DNA from: Ptychodera flava
Taxonomy: Eukaryota; Hemichordata; Enteropneusta; Ptychoderidae
Direction of reading: 5' to 3'
NCBI RefSeq assembly: GCF_041260155.1
Contig: NC_091944.1
Coordinates: 12,837,272 to 12,901,271, forward strand
DNA: 64,000 nucleotides
Of this stretch, positions 37,801 through 46,617 are shown piece after piece. Positions within the stretch are counted from its first letter, which is position 1; the number at the start of each line of letters is the position of its first letter. Made by a program: the position numbers and the translations under genes. The notes under the pieces are model-generated. The model did no database searches, was not told where the DNA came from, and saw nothing but the letters and a program-made list of their open reading frames with translations.

Positions 37801-40800
37801 ATAAGTTCTGTCAGGTAACTTAAAATTCACATGATGATATAAAACCTTCAGTCTCATTTCTTGATCTACTGAGACGCATTCAATGATGCAGTGGTGATGA
37901 CATTTCTGTATGTCCCTTTCAGTTTTACTACAGAAACGTTACAAAACTAAAAGGCCAGGAAGATGTAATATGGCAACAGATCAGGAGACGGAAAACAATG
38001 GAAGACGAGGCGTGGACCAAGTTCAGAGAGTCAGGACAGCTGAGAGACAACCTGAAAAAAGGCAAGTGTCACTTTCATTATGCTTCATGACATACAGTGA
38101 AAACTGTTTGTATAGGTACCTCTCTTATCAGGACACCTCTCTAATCAAGACAGACAGGGATCTAATCAGAAAGCCTTTCTTATCCGGACACCTGTCCACC
38201 CAGATGGCTCTCTAATCAGAAAACATTCCTAATCAGAAAGCCTTTCTCATCAGAATACCTCTCTACCCAGGAAACATCTTCATTAAGGACACTTGTTTCA
38301 AACCAGGCTGTTAAAATCCACTTTGGACTAAGTTGAATTTATCGAAAATCTCAAAAATACAAGAAATTGAAGTTGAAAGCAACCCGTGTAATTTTGATAA
38401 TTCAAATAGAAATGTCTTTACTTTGACTGCTGATGAGCATCAAAGGTTGGCATATCAAATCAACTAGACTTGTCAAAGATAGTGTGATCTTTTAGGTCAT
38501 TGAAAATTATTGATATTTTAAAGGGCCAGTAATTCTCATTTTGATGATTTTTCACTTCTTTTGTTGTTAATGTCATTCATAATTTCTTGTTCTACTCCCC
38601 AAGGCATGTTGATATACACAGTATTCAGCTTATCAACTCACCCTGTACATGTGTAAACTGCATTGTTATTGTTGATAAGTGAATTCTGATCCGGACTAGA
38701 ATTCAAATGTAAACAATACCAGTGCATCTTGTTCATGTAGATGCTTTGTTAACAAACTAAATAGTGGGTGTTTCAACATTCTCTTGGGAGTAGAATAAGA
38801 ACTTGCTATTTATATACAAAGTAAAAATGATGAAAAAAATCATCAAAAGTTAGCATTACTGGCCCTTTAAGGTAGTTTTGTGCGTTGAAAGTGAAAGACT
38901 TAAACTTTTGCTCAAACTTTCATTGATGAAACTGTAAACCATTCTCTTATCAAATCAATAATAAAAAATGGGGGTTACCGTGCAAAGTTTAGAACTAGTG
39001 AAGCAAATTACCCAACATTTTGCGATTTTTGAAATTCAAAATGGCAGCCGGTCTTGTATCAACTGTATGAAGAAAAATTAAATTTTGGATTTTTGAAAAA
39101 CTAAGATGGTGAAAGTTTTTCTTTCTCCAAGAGCTTTAAAATGAACCCCCTCAAGTGGCAGATCAGAAAAGAAATGTAGAAATTTGAGAGTCCTAATATC
39201 TGTCCCCAAGGTGTGTTCTACCTTAAACTAAACTTGGTTTGATTGTTTTGAACTGTAAGCAGAGAAAGGAGAATATCTGACATGTTGATTTATGATAGGT
39301 ATACCAGACCAAAATTTTAAAATCAGAATTGCAATAAATATTCTTTGTTAACAGCAAGAACTATGCAAGGGATGGATAAAATTGAAAACCTGATGAAAAT
39401 TGCTTTATCGGTTCAGAAGTTATGAGCCTCTAAAGGTTGCTCAAAAAGCCTACATCATCCGTCATAGGTGAAAAAATATGAAATATTGAATAAATTCCAA
39501 AATTTGGAATGATATTTTTTCAATAATTTGTACTTCCAAAACAAATTATATAGTCCTTTGAGGAAAAAAGGAATATGTTTACAGAGAAAAAGTGTTTTTG
39601 ACACTATAGCTTGGCCTCTGTTCTGGAAAAATGGGGTTAAAAATGGCAATTTTTACCAAAATTCTGACCGAAGTAGGCTCAAAGTAGTTATTTTCAGACA
39701 AATTGCAAGTTTCAAAGGTGGATTAATACTAAAAATCAATACATAATGAAGTTATTTAGGTACATTTAGAAAATATAACAACTTTCTAATGTATTTATAG
39801 TATAATGATTTGATATATTTGCTTTGATGTAGAAAAAATTGGGTCATAAACATTAAAATATTGCTATTTTTGGTTTATAATCTTGAAAAAATCAGATCCG
39901 CCCCTAATTAAATATGCAAAACCAACATAGTTTTGGTTCTCAATGTCATATCACCATGAAATTTTGGCGGTCAATGTTTTTAAGGAAACTGTACACATTA
40001 ATTAAAGTGGCTTGTAAATTTATTCAAAATGACTGGTTTCCATGGCAACAGTGCAACTTCAAACAATCATACTGAAGTTACAAGACTTCCTGCTACCATC
40101 GAGTCCATCGACAGAAGAAGAAAAATTCCGTTTGTGATTTTTTTCCCATCTGCAATGAAAATGAAATAAAACCATATTATTGCTATATTTTCTTTATTTA
40201 TATTAAAGTTTGCCATGATGTTTCCTGAATTCTGGTGAGATCTAGGACAAAAATTTGACAGAGCTAAACTTCTGAAGTTAAGCCTCGGCCTCTAGAATGG
40301 AGAGTGAAATTGATCTAAATGTTATCACACTTGTGTAATTGGTTTGTAAAGTTGCTTGTAAATTTACTAAAGGTCAGTATGTTAGTTGAGTTGCAGCAAA
40401 CAACAGACACATGATATTTCCTGACCTCTCACTGTACATTTCGACAACTCGCGTACTGCTTCTGGCGTATGTACACCTCTTTTCCTGTGGATCATGATTT
40501 TTTGCCAAAGAACTTCATACAATGCAAAGGCAACAAAAGTCATATGACAACAAGACTTTGACACAGCTGTGATACAATGTAACTCAGAGCAGCAGTGTCC
40601 AGGAATGTAATATGATTCTGTGTATGTGAAGTGCACTGCAAAGTGTACTCCCTGCTGGTGTGTGTTTATTATGGGTCCATAAAAGCTCTTCCATTTTCAC
40701 AAGTCAGTGCAACTTCTGAGGCAAGTTTATGAACAACTTTACAAACCAAGTACACAAGTGTGGCAACATTTAGATCAATTTCACTGTCCATTTTTATCTG

Positions 40801-43800
40801 CATATCTGTGTAAATATGAAATATTGAACAAAGAATGACATCAGATGAGCAAGCAAAACTAAGGCCGGTGTCAACCAGAAAGACAGAACTTAATTTTTTT
40901 TTAATTGAAAAATTGGCATAGGTTTCCCCTGCATGGGCACCTGGCCCATGGCAGCTGCTGTTCAGCAGATTAAACCCAGACAATCAGCTATAAACTCAAG
41001 AAAAATTTAGTGGGGAGTAATGGACATGTACTTTACTAAAAAGTTTGACGTTTACCTGAATTTGTTGCTTCAAAAACCAAATCATATCAAAATAACAGGA
41101 TTACTTCTCATCCAACATGATGCTTTAAGTTACAGTCTCCAGCTCAGAGCAAAAAATCACAGCCGTTCACAATTATTGTTATAGTGACCTCAATAAGTTA
41201 TACTAGAAATATCTTCCTTACAAGAAAAATATAATATTTATTGAGAAAAATATCAACAAACTTACCATTCTATGAGAATCTTGACAAAATCTCACTGATA
41301 TTTCCCCCAGTCAAGCCTAGCCGGAAAGATCAAGTGCCAAGTGTCGGGTAGCGTCCATAGTTACAGATGACGTGAACAAGACTCAAAGTTCGCGCGGTCG
41401 TAGCGGTTCAGCGGCACTCTCACCAAAAAAAACCATGTATCGCTATTGAGTCTCTGATTCATCTACATTTATTTCAAATTTAATGAATAGACGAGGTATC
41501 AGTGAACATATCAATGTAATTTTCCCCTGGTTAAAATCTTTAGAAATGTCCAAAATGTGCTCAAAAAGTTTTCAAATTGAGATTTTCACAAGATTTAGTC
41601 AGAATTTGCAGACGAAAATGGTACCATTCGAAAGGCAATTTCATAGCGAAAAATACCCGGAACATTTCATTTGTCTAGCTGCGCAGACTCAGCAGCGACA
41701 CCCGATGATTTATGGGTAAGGTCATAAAACAGCTGGAGGTCAAATTGCGTCTTTCGAGGTCAGTGCTCAGAGCTCACGCTGTGGCAATTTTACGATGGCC
41801 ATTTCTTCATTTTGTTACGTAAAATTTCGAAATAAAGACAAGTAAGTGACACTAAGGTATCTTTTTACTCGGATTAGCCCCTTTTTAGCCTCATTTTCTT
41901 GAAAAAACCCAACATTTTTTATTTCTAAACGTGGTCGATCTCCGTAGTCACGCACGCGTTCAGTAGCGATTGTATGGCCGTCTGGTATACCTATTTATGA
42001 TTGTGAAAGTTAGATTGTCGTACGTGCCAGTTTATTTGTTTGTTGTTATTTATTTTATAGCTTATTTATTAATTTGGTTATTTATTTATTGCTTTATTTT
42101 AGAAATTGATGATCTCTATGAGCAGAGACGTAAGCTGTACGCTAATTTCAAGCAGCAGCAGACAGAATACACTGAAATGCAGAAACAGGAAAGACAGGAA
42201 TCCTACAGGAAACGAGAAGAAGAGAAAAGATTAGCCAGAGAAGCACAACAAAGAGAAATGTACGTTGATTTTCTAAGAGTATGCTTGGCTTGATTTGATA
42301 TCAGCCAGTGAAATGGCAAAGAGGAGTTGTCAAATTTAGGTCACGTGTCAATCAAAAGGATGTCAAGTGTCAAAGAAGAAAATTGAATGGAGGAAGGAAG
42401 GATAAAACTTTCCAAATGATGAGATGTGGTCTGAGCTGAGACTTATTCAGTGTTTCTCCAGGTTTCTCTCACAAGAGGAGAATGTTGCCCCCTGCTTGAA
42501 AATTCAGGGAGATTTGGTCCTGATTGAGGGGGAAAGATGATAAATTATGGATAATAGTCAAGTGACAAGCGTTTTGTTGAACCTTCCAAAGATCAGTTTT
42601 TCCTCCCTTTAGCAAACACGCTGCACGATTGACAAGCCTTTGTAATACCCTTCAAATCAGTGTCTGCGATTTTTCCTCTGAGTCTCCATTCAAATTACAT
42701 GGCACAACAATTACAATTCCTTGAAAAGTACCTTAGTCTAACACCTTTAATAGTGCATAAAAAAAGACAAAAGCATATAAGGAAATCTCAGACACTGACC
42801 ATTGCTGTTGGAAAGTAATCTTTCATTTTAATAATTTCATTATTTTAAGTTATATATTTTTCTGTTAACAGAGAGGAATATGAAGCTTCTCGTGAACCGT
42901 TTGAAGATGAAAAGCTTCTGGTAGCTACTTTGAACACATATTTACATCGCCAGCTCAACGTTGACGAGACAGCTGGCCAATCATCTGGTGACAGCGTCAG
43001 TGAGGAAGGTAGGCGACGCTTTGTCCTTGTTCAGTGTTAACAGTTCAAACCAAAGCATGGAGAACAATAGGGATGAACCAAATGATTAATATTGAAAGGT
43101 TGAATATGAAGCAACTCACTTCCATCTTCTCCAAATTTTGTTATTCCAGTCATGTTATGGATGTAGTATGTGTATTTCTCACGCCCCCTCAATAGCCCAC
43201 TTTCATCGATAGATATCATCCTTCAAGAAGGGTAGGCCTTAAAAGGAAAATCCTATATCCAAGTAATGTTGGTATTTTCATTAAAACATGACATCAGGCA
43301 GAGGTAGAATGTGTGTGTTGTATCTCTAAGTCAATGGTTTGTACACATACTATTACCACATGACAAATTGTATGTGGCATTTCTTTATACCCTGTGGACA
43401 AATTTACAACTATGGTTTGCATCAGTTGTTCATTATAAACCCAACCCAGTGCTGTCTGCATATCTTTATTTGTGAAAATTAAAAAACGGAAAGAGATCAA
43501 AAATTTAGGTTCAGTAGACTGATAAAGAGGAAAGGCATCAACCAGAAGGTTAAGTTCAATGTCCACTCCAGCTTAAGAAACACATGACTTCATTTGTTTC
43601 TTATTTATGATTCTTGTTTCCATAGGAACAAATCAAACACGAGAAGTCCCAGATTCAAGGGGCGACTTCCGCATTCTCAGGAAGAAATCTGTGGATGATT
43701 TTGACGGGATGTTTGGCGGAGCCACTGGTGGTAAGCGCAAAAAGAGCAGCAAAAAACAGCGTAGGAACACGTGGATGGTAAGTCTGAGATGCAATAGTGC

Positions 43801-46124
43801 AGAGGCTGCATTCGAGTACTGCCAGAAATTTTCAATGCTGTATCTTTCCTGCTAGACCAAAGTCATGTTAAAGGATGGGGCTGTCCCATCTGAGGCCATG
43901 CTACTTTCATGTTGATAAACAATTCCTCTTCCTAAAAATTGAGTGCTTCTAAAGGGCTCTCAGTGGTCATGCGAGAATTCATCAAATTTGTTGACAAAGA
44001 TTACAGCATGGTACTTTAATTCTGACTAACTCATGATCTTTTGCAGTCCCATGGGTGAATTCTCCTAACACATATCAAGTGATTTCCTATGAATAAAGCT
44101 GACCACAATATTGCAATTGATGAGTTTGAAAGAGCCTACTCAAGGTTTACTGTAACTACTGCAAGGTGTAACGTGAATACTTGATGACGGCCAAGGACGT
44201 AAACACATGGCACAGGGTCCCTATGCTTATGGAAAGTTGAAAGGGCCTTGAAAATGAAATTGAGTCCTCAAAAAGTCCTTGAAAATTGCCAAAAATCTTT
44301 GAAAGTTCTTGAATTTTAAGTGACTTTGAGTGAGTGGACCCTGATTGCGGATCACAAGATGAAGTAATAAACTTTTCACTTGCAGCAAATACAATGTCAA
44401 TGATACAAGATTGCAACTTCTCTTGCCTTGTGTTCCCCTTTCACCTGTCATTTCCATCCCTCCCTCCTTCATAAAGAAAGTACAAGAGTGTGTTTTCCAT
44501 TCCTTGTTCTGCAGAGCAAGCCGTTGAAACACTCCCCAGAGATCTTTGCACAGTTCGCTCAACTTGGCATTCCAGCACCCAACACCATCGGTGACATTGT
44601 CCTCGTCATTCAACAACTGGCTGAAAGAAAGGTAAGCATGCAAGAGCAAGCAAAACATAAATTCACAGACAGAACAAAAATAATAAAATATTCACCATTC
44701 AGTTTTAATGGTGCTTGAATATGTTCTAAGTGGAACTCCCATACAGTTTAGCAGCTACAATATCACTCCTCACAAACATATAGTGAGATGACAACTGCAT
44801 TATCCTATCTGTACTCTTTTTGACTTAAAGGGGAAAAGTCGCCCATTTTTCATGAATTTTGTTTGATACGTGATACATCTTATATTGTTTGACATGTTGA
44901 AAGATACTGAATGAATGGGTGACCATGCATATATTCGACCCCAGTCTTAGACACGATACATGAAACCATCGCGAAAATGAATAAATGGTCATGACCATTA
45001 ATTCATTTTCGCGATGGTTTCATTTAATTTGTCTAAAACCAGAGTCGAATATATGCATGGTCACCCATTCATTCAGCATGTTTCAACATGTCAAACAATA
45101 TAAGTTGTATCTTGTACCAAACAAAATTCATGAAAAATGGGCGACTTTGTCCCTTTAAAGGTATACTGTCACCTGTTCCAATTTTGCCACAGTTACCATG
45201 GAAAGAGAAAATCCAACCAATCGCAGATTTTAAGCGGCTGGCCAATTTTTAAAAACAGCGCCCTCACATGGGCATTTTCAATACCAAGTAACGCCCCTTC
45301 GACCATATATGGGCATATTCAGATTACAAGTGACTGTATACCTGTAAATATTGGTATAAACTTATTATATCCTTTGCCAAAATCAGATCTCTACAGAGGA
45401 AAGTAGGGTTGAGGGTCAGTCGATACCCTTATTCATAATCGTCAGCATTTTACCGTTTATTTTATGTTGCTTCATCATTTAGGAGTACTATGAGAATCAG
45501 CCGCAAAAGCTGCAGCGAGTGCTCTCCAAGGTGGAAGAGGAGCGGCTCCAACGCCAGACCAGTGCCTTGCAAGCTGAGGACAATATTGAATTCGGACAGT
45601 TCGATGATGCTTTTGAGTCGGAGCCACATGAAGACGTAGCAGAAACAAACTCAGGGAGCGCCACTCAGGACACTGATGTCGTCGAGTCTAATCAGACAGA
45701 TGAAATTCCAGATGGGGACGAGTCGCATGACGATAGGAACTCTGAGAGTCATGATGTAGCTTCTGATAACATTGCTGAGTCTACCGGCAAAGACACTGTA
45801 AATAGCCTCACAGAAGATATCTCCTCTCTCAATGTCAAGGACACAACATCAGAGAACACAGAGCAATCGGAGCAGATTGGTGATGAGAACGGAGAGGTCA
45901 CAACCAAGCCAGTCAATAATTTACATGATGGAGAACATGAAGAAAACTTCAACGCCAGAGAGGATATACTTAACAGACAACCAGCACATATCTGCAGTGA
46001 TCTCATTCCGGACTCATTGACTAAGAACTCTTACAAGGGTATCGGCGTCAAGGAGAAGTGCCCTAGTTTACATGAGCTTCACACAAATCATAATTCAGAG
46101 CTAGTCCTCAAAGATTCTATATGA
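10785..46124 (+). CDS. BFR1-family coiled-coil protein (11 exons, about 635 aa)
   Basis: Exons: 10785-10833, 13751-13848, 17101-17271, 36310-36482, 37385-37457, 37923-38061, 42103-42259, 42872-43008, 43626-43777, 44515-44631 and 45483-46124; all phases are consistent. The protein is highly charged coiled coil over roughly residues 20-290. A basic KKRR-rich patch with DDFDGMFGG follows (about 340-383), then LGIPAPNTIGDIVLVIQQLAERK and an acidic C-terminal tail from about residue 460. This order matches yeast Bfr1, an mRNP- and ER/polysome-associated protein linked to secretion and nuclear segregation: helices, a DDLYEQRRKLY-type motif, a lysine-rich KKDDF segment and a terminal domain where Bfr1 has LDVTVPI. 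There is no signal peptide or membrane span, so a cytosolic protein is expected. Role is inferred from family only. Confidence 0.8.
13751..13848 (+). CDS. BFR1-like exon 2
   Basis: Acceptor TATTGCAG, then EFNKRKVKLPNRKKLEEDVE, the start of the coiled coil. It ends in GAGTTG before GTATCCTTT, a U12-type donor, phase 0. Confidence 0.88.
13946..14100. repeat. Dispersed repeat copy (CAGTGTTTTCCAC type)
   Basis: CAGTGTTTTCCAC, then a GGTGGCTGATTTGCATAA-type segment, resembles 5787-5850 (CAGTGTTCTCCAC then GGTGGCTAATTTGCATAA). The reverse complement of 7190-7250 carries the same CAGTGTTCTCCAC block. Confidence 0.6.
14750..16150. mobile_element. 1.4-kb non-autonomous DNA transposon flanked by TTAAT
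   Basis: Ends CAGGGCCTGAAAA (14750) and TTTTTCAGGCCCTG (to 16150) are inverted repeats. TTAAT directly abuts both ends (14745-14749, 16151-16155). Subterminal sequence is rich in motifs around CTTGTCCGGGGACAAG, itself palindromic at 16111-16128. No transposase reading frame is seen. CAGGG termini occur in hAT and Kolobok groups; the five-base duplication leaves the superfamily open. Confidence 0.75.
17101..17271 (+). CDS. BFR1-like exon 3
   Basis: KSLKQRPQTEVVTDDGAEGD is followed by coiled-coil heptads ending INADIAKK; donor GTAAGA, phase 0, 57 codons. The acceptor choice at 17101 is supported by the U12 branch site; the open frame that continues upstream is intronic. Confidence 0.87.
17303..17628. 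mobile_element. 326-bp near-perfect palindromic MITE, copy 1
   Basis: AGGGACAAAGTCGGCCATTT at the left and its complement at the right, with the arms meeting near the short palindrome AATGGTCATGACCATT. It is the same family and exactly the same length as 44829-45154. The flanks here (CAAA and TTCA) are no longer TTAA. It begins only 31 bases after exon 3. Confidence 0.9.
19820..19833 (+). repeat. piggyBac left terminal inverted repeat
   Basis: TCCCTTTTCCTGCC, perfectly inverted at 25482-25495. Further TCCTGCC-type repeats follow near 19893 and 19938. Confidence 0.88.
20088..20116. repeat. Perfect 12-bp inverted repeat in piggyBac 5' region
   Basis: CCAGTCCCCCAC and GTGGGGGACTGG flank a five-base loop (ACCCG). 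It could form a strong hairpin or cruciform near the left end. Confidence 0.85.
20247..20622. repeat. Three-copy 126-bp tandem array inside the piggyBac element
   Basis: Units start at 20247, 20373 and 20499 (CTGTAAGGCAACC...). The second and third are essentially identical and the first is slightly diverged. As 126 is a multiple of three, a minus-strand frame stays open with a repeated 42-residue pattern; I regard that frame as a by-product, not a gene. Confidence 0.9.
20625..21727 (+). other. Untranslated upstream region of the piggyBac transposase
   Basis: G+C-rich sequence between the tandem array and the transposase ATG, with several ACCGACTTG/GACGGACT-type short motifs related to the terminal repeats. 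It presumably holds the transposase promoter; no clear TATA box is identified. GGCTTTAAAAGGGAGGGACC at 21681-21700 is the best core-promoter-like patch. Confidence 0.5.
21728..24204 (+). pseudogene. piggyBac transposase (DDE_Tnp_1_7), frameshifted
   Basis: The reading begins MSLTDRKSFLKASRRLKLKD, with a basic then Ser/Thr/Pro-rich and acidic N-terminal region. The frame changes at a C6 run near 22116, again near 23488 (after FVGI) and again near 23560-23600, so three indels break it. Catalytic aspartates of the piggyBac DDD triad are visible: SIDEG (GAC 23085-23087), LFCDS (GAT 23337-23339) and GGVDRA (GAC 23671-23673). The third is separated from the first two by the frameshifts. The C-terminal cysteine-rich domain (CCKVC...CSLC...GECF...FHH) is present up to the stop at 24204. 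A simple pseudogene is most likely, though homopolymer errors in the assembly could account for some of the shifts. Confidence 0.88.
24349..24679 (+). repeat. Direct duplication of the piggyBac 3' untranslated segment
   Basis: 24349-24486 and 24544-24679 are near-identical (CCCGATTGTAAT... to TTTTCGTTTGTTTTGTTT), offset by about 195 bases. Each copy carries AATAAA (24442-24447 and 24636-24641), so the transposase transcript would have two tandem polyadenylation signals. Confidence 0.88.
24759..24780. repeat. Hairpin, 8-bp perfect stem
   Basis: GCACAGCC, loop CAACGA, GGCTGTGC, in the 3' untranslated part of the piggyBac element. Confidence 0.75.
24821..24898. repeat. Long interrupted hairpin
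   Basis: Three ordered complementary blocks, GTTAG/CTAAC, GCAGTTG/CAACTGC and CTAAGGTG/CACCTTAG, around the loop GTACAAAACTG. It lies within the piggyBac right-hand region. Confidence 0.7.
26104..26248. mobile_element. 145-bp TTAA-flanked MITE
   Basis: TTAA then AGGGGCAGTCC at the left; GACCTGTCCTT then TTAA at the right. The inverted ends are imperfect, so this is an older copy of a piggyBac-like MITE. Confidence 0.6.
30525..30602. repeat. Dispersed repeat fragment related to the 38871-39222 MITE
   Basis: GATCAGAAAAGAA...ATCTGTCCCCGAGG...CTACCTTAA parallels 39165-39226 (ATCTGTCCCCAAGG...CTACCTTAA). The left boundary is not identified. Confidence 0.5.
36310..36482 (+). CDS. BFR1-like exon 4
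   Basis: Acceptor TTTCACAG, then VDVVKKLQAGLKYKTEARID, a coiled-coil segment ending RRSKKNLG across the junction; donor GTGAGT, phase 2. Confidence 0.92.
36595..36780. repeat. Diverged tandem repeat, about 50-65-bp period
   Basis: Three related units beginning ATTGAT(A/G) at about 36599, 36661 and 36712, each with AGTAGTGCAATA-like and GTAATAAT-like blocks. They lie in intron 4. Confidence 0.55.
37072..37286. mobile_element. 215-bp TTAA-flanked MITE (CCCTTTGAG ends)
   Basis: TTAA at 37068-37071 and 37287-37290. Inverted ends CCCTTTGAGCGC and GCACTCAAAGGG. The CCC terminus and TTAA flanks are piggyBac-like. Confidence 0.82.
37385..37457 (+). CDS. BFR1-like exon 5
   Basis: Acceptor TTCTGCAG, then DYLTKQSEIDTERSKQKKLK; donor GTAAGT, phase 0 at the exon end. 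Confidence 0.9.
37923..38061 (+). CDS. BFR1-like exon 6
   Basis: Acceptor CCCTTTCAG, then FYYRNVTKLKGQEDVIWQQI, ending RDNLKK. The exon ends AAAAAAG before GCAAGT, a canonical GC-type donor; no GT donor in frame is nearby. Phase 1. Confidence 0.9.
38090..38280. repeat. Degenerate short tandem repeat
   Basis: Imperfect repeats of a unit like CTCTCTAATCAGAAAGCC / CTTATCAGGACACCT run through the start of intron 6. Confidence 0.6.
38522..38866. mobile_element. 345-bp TTAA-flanked MITE (AGGGCCAGTAAT ends)
   Basis: Ends AGGGCCAGTAATTCT and AGCATTACTGGCCCT are inverted. TTAA lies at 38518-38521 and 38867-38870. GATGATTTTT/AAAAAATCATC extends the inverted repeat inward. Confidence 0.82.
38871..39222. 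mobile_element. 352-bp TTAA-flanked repeat abutting the previous MITE
   Basis: GGTAG after TTAA (38867-38870) and CTACC before TTAA (39223-39226). The terminal inversion is short. A relative of its right end occurs at 30525-30602, supporting a dispersed family. Its left TTAA is the right TTAA of the neighbouring element. Confidence 0.6.
40303..40800. repeat. Inverted duplication of about 55 bp in intron 6
   Basis: 40303-40356 (GTGAAATTGATCTAAATGTT and onward, then GGTTTGTAAAGTTG) recurs in reverse complement at about 40735-40795. Both copies translate to similar SEIDLNV-TLV peptides, but one contains a stop. No gene is assigned. Confidence 0.6.
41320..42000. other. CpG-richer patch in intron 6
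   Basis: Sequence around 41325-41420 and 41690-41970 has more CpG than the surrounding intron. It includes an open frame at 41483-41719 ending just before a GTAAGG donor-like site. An alternative promoter/exon or a decayed insertion are both possible; I cannot decide. Elsewhere, intron 6 (38062-42102) holds the repeats listed and otherwise AT-rich sequence. Confidence 0.3.
42103..42259 (+). CDS. BFR1-like exon 7
   Basis: Acceptor TTTTAG, then EIDDLYEQRRKLYANFKQQQ, the DDLYEQRRKLY-type motif typical of BFR1 proteins, ending LAREAQQRE. Donor GTACGT, phase 2. Confidence 0.92.
42872..43008 (+). CDS. BFR1-like exon 8
   Basis: EEYEASREPFEDEKLLVATL, then YLHRQLNVDETAGQSSGD. Acceptor TTAACAG, donor GTAGGC, phase 1. 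Confidence 0.9.
43626..43777 (+). CDS. BFR1-like exon 9
   Basis: Acceptor TTCCATAG. Contains DFRILRKKSVDDFDGMFGG followed by the basic GKRKKSSKKQRRN patch, comparable to the lysine-rich segment of yeast Bfr1. Donor GTAAGT, phase 0. Confidence 0.92.
44220..44345. repeat. CCTTGAAA-type low-complexity repeat
   Basis: Several imperfect CCTTGAAAA / TCTTGAAAG / TCTTGAATTTTA motifs occur in succession. The same style of repeat is seen in many animal genomes. Confidence 0.4.
44515..44631 (+). CDS. BFR1-like exon 10
   Basis: Acceptor TTCTGCAG, then SKPLKHSPEIFAQFAQLGIP and ending VLVIQQLAERK; donor GTAAGC, phase 0, exactly 39 codons. This is the most conserved-looking globular part of the protein. 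Confidence 0.93.
44829..45154. mobile_element. 326-bp palindromic MITE, copy 2, with TTAA flanks
   Basis: TTAA at 44825-44828 and 45155-45158. Ends AGGGGAAAAGTCGCCCATTT and AAATGGGCGACTTTGTCCCT. The arms are almost fully self-complementary around AATGGTCATGACCATT. Same family and length as 17303-17628. Confidence 0.92.
45159..45343. mobile_element. 185-bp MITE (AGGTATACTGTCAC ends)
   Basis: AGGTATACTGTCAC at the left and GTGACTGTATACCT at the right. The left flank TTAA (45155-45158) is shared with the palindromic MITE; the right flank is GTAA, one base off. Confidence 0.75.
45483..46124 (+). CDS. BFR1-like exon 11 (terminal) with acidic tail
   Basis: EYYENQPQKLQRVLSKVEEE, a final helical stretch, is followed by about 130 residues rich in Asp, Glu, Ser and Thr that look disordered. 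The end is ELVLKDSI and TGA at 46122-46124. Confidence 0.93.
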   Translation, partial: EYYENQPQKLQRVLSKVEEERLQRQTSALQAEDNIEFGQFDDAFESEPHEDVAETNSGSATQDTDVVESNQTDEIPDGDESHDDRNSESHDVASDNIAESTGKDTVNSLTEDISSLNVKDTTSENTEQSEQIGDENGEVTTKPVNNLHDGEHEENFNAREDILNRQPAHICSDLIPDSLTKNSYKGIGVKEKCPSLHELHTNHNSELVLKDSI

Positions 46125-46535
46125 AACCCTCCCTTTTTTTCTAGTTCATCTTGGTTCAACCCTTTTGAAATCATTGTTTGGGCATACCCATGTTGAGAGA
46201 AAAGGGAGGACAGATGGGTTGATTATATCACTACCAATATTTATCAGGGTTTTCCTTTCTGTTTTGATTTTGTGAGAACATGCATAAGAAAAGCAACACA
46301 CCCTTTCCTGTGAGCTGAAAAGCAAATCTTGTTAATATTTTCTGTGTGGTAACTGAAATCAGACCTTCAAAGTGAGTGGTGAAACTCCAAGGATCAATAT
46401 TTCAATTAGCAAACACCATCACCCCTAATGCATGGCAAATGGCCAAGTCAATATATTGTAAATGATAGGAATGTACCAATGCCAAGTTGGAGAAAGGGTG
46501 GTTAGATGCTGTATAACAGGGTTGATGTCAAGGCG

Positions 46536-46617
46536 TGACACCCATTGTCCTGTAATCAGGTCCACACTTGCCATTGATTACAATAGGTTTGGGCCAAACC
46601 ATTATGGTAAAGGGTTT
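46536..46617. repeat. Second copy of the 85-bp repeat
   Basis: CAGGTCCACACTTGCCATTG...TTTGGGCCAAACCATTATGG...AAGGGTTT parallels the 48971-49055 element. Confidence 0.65.
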
